A stretch of 64,000 nt of DNA from Paenibacillus mendelii (lineage in GTDB: Bacteria > Bacillota > Bacilli > Paenibacillales > Paenibacillaceae), in assembly GCF_024498075.1 (NCBI RefSeq), contig NZ_JANHOF010000018.1:23578-87577 (forward strand), written 5' to 3'. Both the position numbers and the translations under genes were made by a program. This document shows positions 62,179 through 64,000 of the stretch, piece after piece. Below the pieces are notes generated by a model. That model had not been told where the DNA came from and did not search any database. It was given only the letters and a program-made list of their open reading frames with translations. Within the stretch, counting starts at the first letter, position 1. Every line of letters begins with the position of its first letter.

Positions 62179-62221
62179 TTGACAACTTGCGATGGCTCAT
62201 GTATTTATTAATTAATAAATA
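62179..62221 (+). promoter_or_regulatory. TetR gene promoter overlapped by 20-bp palindrome
   Basis: TTGACA (62179-62184), 17-bp spacer, TATTTA (62202-62207). A perfect 20-bp palindrome TATTTATTAATTAATAAATA (62202-62221) covers the -10 box, ideal for autorepression. Confidence 0.75.
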
Positions 62222-62241
62222 AATATGGAGGGCATCAAGAA

Positions 62242-62754
62242 GTGGCCAAAGAAGACCGCAAACAACAAATTGTCGAAGCAGCCGTAACCGTCTTCGCCAA
62301 GCAGGGTTATTACAAGACGACGACCGCACATATCGCTCACGCAGTGGGGATTACGCAGCCGTATGTGTTTCATTTTTTCAAAACGAAGGAAGATCTGTTT
62401 ATCGCAGTGCTGCAGCAGTCCGTCCAACGTATTTCAGGCATATTCAGGGAAGTTGAGGCGCCGGCGGAGCAACTGATGGATCAGATGGGCACAGCGTTCT
62501 ATGACCTGTTGGAAACACACCGGGACGAAACGCTTCTGTCGATGCAGGCGTTCACGACGGCTGAGCCGATCATTCGTCAAAAGGTCCAGGAAGGCTTTGC
62601 CCATATTCATCAGGTAGTAAAGGAAAAATTCGAGCGAGCTCAGATTCCCCAGCCCGGCTTACAGGCGTCTAGCTTCATTGGTCTCGGGATGGCTGCGGTA
62701 ATGTCAGAGGTATTGGAATTGCCCGAGCTTTCACCGTACTGCGAGAAGGAATAA
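62242..62754 (+). CDS. TetR-family transcriptional regulator
   Basis: 170 residues from GTG 62242 with GGAGGG upstream. The N-terminal DNA-binding domain is KQQIVEAAVTVFAKQGYYKTTTAHIAHAVGITQPYVFHFFKTKEDLFIAVL. The C-terminal ligand domain is of ordinary length. It is followed 60 bp later by a DUF4188 gene. The palindrome in its promoter recurs in front of that gene, so it probably represses both. Confidence 0.92.
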   Translation: MAKEDRKQQIVEAAVTVFAKQGYYKTTTAHIAHAVGITQPYVFHFFKTKEDLFIAVLQQSVQRISGIFREVEAPAEQLMDQMGTAFYDLLETHRDETLLSMQAFTTAEPIIRQKVQEGFAHIHQVVKEKFERAQIPQPGLQASSFIGLGMAAVMSEVLELPELSPYCEKE

Positions 62755-62781
62755 CAAACCTTTTCCTATTTTTGATTATAT

Positions 62782-62795
62782 TTATTAATTAATAA
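62782..62795 (+). promoter_or_regulatory. Second TetR-type palindrome, upstream of DUF4188 gene
   Basis: TTATTAATTAATAA, a perfect 14-bp palindrome identical to the core of the site at 62202-62221. Confidence 0.7.
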
Positions 62796-62814
62796 CGAAA
62801 TGAGATGAATCTCA

Positions 62815-63321
62815 ATGGCGAAAGTAATATCGGGAAGATACACAGCTCGTATGGAGGGGGATTTCGTCGTCTTCCTAATCGGCATGCGCGTCAATCGACT
62901 CTGGGCTGTACACAAATGGCTACCAGTATTTCTGGAAATGGGACCCATGCTGCGGGAACTTTACACCAATCGCAAGCTCGGCTTCCGTGGCACGGAGTTT
63001 ATGCTGGGCTGGCGCAGCGTCCATCTGCTCCAATATTGGGATTCGTATGAGCAACTGGAGGCGTATGCCCGCGGAGGGCAGCATCTTACAGCATGGCGAA
63101 ATTTCAACCGCAAGGTCGGAACGGATGGAACAGTCGGAATCTACCATGAAACCTTTAAGATCCGAGCCGACGAGTATGAGTGCGTATACGGCAATATGCC
63201 GGTGTTTGGGCTTGCGAAGGTGTCGGAGCATATTCCGGCTGTTGGCAAAATGGAGACGTCACGCCGCCGTATGGGAGGGGAGAATGAGCCCGCCGTGCCG
63301 ACTCCGGTAAATCCACAATAA
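62815..63321 (+). CDS. DUF4188 domain protein (monooxygenase-like)
   Basis: 168 residues with a weak ribosome site. FVVFLIGMRVNRLWAVHKWLPVFLEMGPMLRELYTN and QYWDSYEQLEAYARGGQHLTAWRNFNRKV, then VGIYHETF, are the conserved blocks of DUF4188, a ferredoxin-like fold related to dimeric monooxygenases and aldoxime dehydratases (family knowledge). The C-terminal 25 residues are Pro/Arg-rich and likely flexible. It is coregulated with the TetR gene before it. Confidence 0.88.
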   Translation: MAKVISGRYTARMEGDFVVFLIGMRVNRLWAVHKWLPVFLEMGPMLRELYTNRKLGFRGTEFMLGWRSVHLLQYWDSYEQLEAYARGGQHLTAWRNFNRKVGTDGTVGIYHETFKIRADEYECVYGNMPVFGLAKVSEHIPAVGKMETSRRRMGGENEPAVPTPVNPQ

Positions 63322-63338
63322 GCGTCGTAGATCATTGC

Positions 63339-63366
63339 GCTAAACGGGACACGATAGCTTAATAAA
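63339..63366 (+). repeat. CTAACGGGC dispersed repeat, copy R6
   Basis: GCTAAACGGGACACGATAGC followed by TTAATAAA, eight bases before a terminator hairpin, as in R2 and R4. Confidence 0.6.
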
Positions 63367-63373
63367 CAACTAA

Positions 63374-63404
63374 AACGAGGCTGCCGACAAGGAAGCCTCG
63401 TTCT
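63374..63404 (+). terminator. Terminator after DUF4188 gene
   Basis: AACGAGGCT (63374-63382) / AGCCTCGTT (63394-63402). Confidence 0.8.
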
Positions 63405-63517
63405 GCTACCCCGAAAATTACTCTTAGCACAAACACAAAAATGGCAGCACGAAACTAAGCTCAGCTTTAATGGTTTTTAAAAACTGTGCTTCATAGAAAT
63501 TATGAAACATAGGAAGG

Positions 63518-63610
63518 TTAAGAGGCCTCCGAATTAGAAAGAGCGACTTGAAAACCAAGATTCTCGAGCTTTCCTACGGCTTGTCTAACAATCGTTGCTT
63601 GCTGTCGTTG
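63518..63610 (-). pseudogene. Possible transposase C-terminal remnant
   Basis: Thirty codons on the minus strand read QRQQATIVRQAVGKLENLGF and QVALSNSEAS then a stop. This basic-helix-plus-strand ending resembles the last residues of several IS transposases. An in-frame stop precedes it, so at best a scrap. Confidence 0.3.
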
Positions 63611-64000
63611 TTAAAAGTAATGACTGCCTAAATCTTTGTAATCCTCTTTGCGCGCAAGGAGATGGTAAGGGAAGAGAAGATGATGCAGGATATCCCTCGA
63701 TGTGCAGAACTACCGTAAGCAGCTTAAAGAACGCTTTTCAGTGATGATGACCTAAGCCAAATGAATGATAACAAGAAGCACGGATGAGTCGGAACGGCGT
63801 TAACATACGGACGAAGATCCTGCCGGGCAGCATATCTGACCTCCACCTCATGGACAGGTTGAATGAAGGAATGTGGGAGCGTAGACTCTGCGAGATGTGG
63901 GAGGGTAGACCGCCATGAGCTCATGTGGAGATCCAAGGGTGCAACCATACTTTACCATAACATCCACTTTTTAAAACGAGTGGTCTGGGTGGAGACTTTT
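63611..64000. other. Terminal non-coding region
   Basis: No supported gene. There is a short direct repeat, ATGTGGGAG-x-GTAGAC, at about 63871 and 63895. Nothing else was recognised. Confidence 0.4.

Noticed and set aside
63724..63948. 74-codon minus-strand ORF at the right end
   Set aside because: No start signal or recognisable domain; likely chance.
1..64000. CRISPR arrays, tRNA and rRNA genes, prophage or conjugation modules
   Set aside because: I scanned for regularly spaced repeats, tRNA-like cloverleaf arms and phage or integrase proteins and found none I can support.

Overview
The window looks like a chromosomal segment of a Paenibacillus-type (Paenibacillaceae, Bacillota) bacterium. 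The reasons are the density of carbohydrate ABC importers with YesM/YesN-type two-component regulators, S-layer-homology (SLH) proteins, a DUF5696 protein, yqhH/yqhG/yqzE neighbours known from Bacillus, strong AGGAGG-type ribosome sites and a class II (B12-dependent) ribonucleotide reductase. No rRNA, tRNA or CRISPR array was seen.

Layout. (1) 1-12.2 kb: a carbohydrate import and pectin-fragment breakdown locus. It has ABC permeases, an NHL-repeat membrane protein, a Yip1 protein, a DUF5696 protein, a Gfo/Idh/MocA oxidoreductase, a sugar isomerase/epimerase, a solute-binding lipoprotein, a GH88/GH105 unsaturated uronyl hydrolase and a PL22-type oligogalacturonate lyase. (2) 12.2-24 kb: housekeeping genes: an AAA ATPase, a TagO/MraY-family transferase, a TerB-like protein, a polysaccharide deacetylase, a cell-wall amidase, yqzE, yqhG, yqhH (SNF2 helicase) and nrdJ with two NrdR-like boxes. 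A decayed alpha-L-fucosidase gene follows.

(3) 25-47 kb: a second carbohydrate locus with a cell-surface programme. A YesN/YesM pair is divergent from a binding protein, two permeases, a putative TIM-barrel hydrolase and an 1838-residue GH123/DUF4091-CBM9-SLH surface enzyme. Next come tatC and tatA, divergent from a Tat-exported beta-helix protein, then SLH genes, an MBL-fold remnant and an SDR dehydrogenase. Four promoters here, upstream of the binding protein, tatA, the Tat substrate and an SLH protein, share a nearly identical 32-bp element 26-27 bp upstream of the -10 box. I regard this candidate surface/export regulon as the main discovery of the window. Several genes at the end of this region are truncated, and one is broken by a roughly 140-bp inversion.

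(4) 47-53 kb: a visibly AT-richer island with a frameshifted membrane-anchored alpha/beta hydrolase and a MarR regulator, then a DUF1801/ArsR/AHSA1 operon and a frameshifted FtsX-type permease half. (5) 53.2-57.3 kb: a cobalamin riboswitch with terminator, a 57-residue orphan ORF, a LysR regulator and convergent metE. This suggests indirect B12 control of methionine synthesis. (6) 57.3-64 kb: an AT-rich accessory zone with a leaderless binding-protein-like ORF, a DUF2975/XRE/DUF4153 module, a creatininase-like fragment, a TetR/DUF4188 pair with matching palindromic operators, and six copies of a short dispersed CTAACGGGC repeat.
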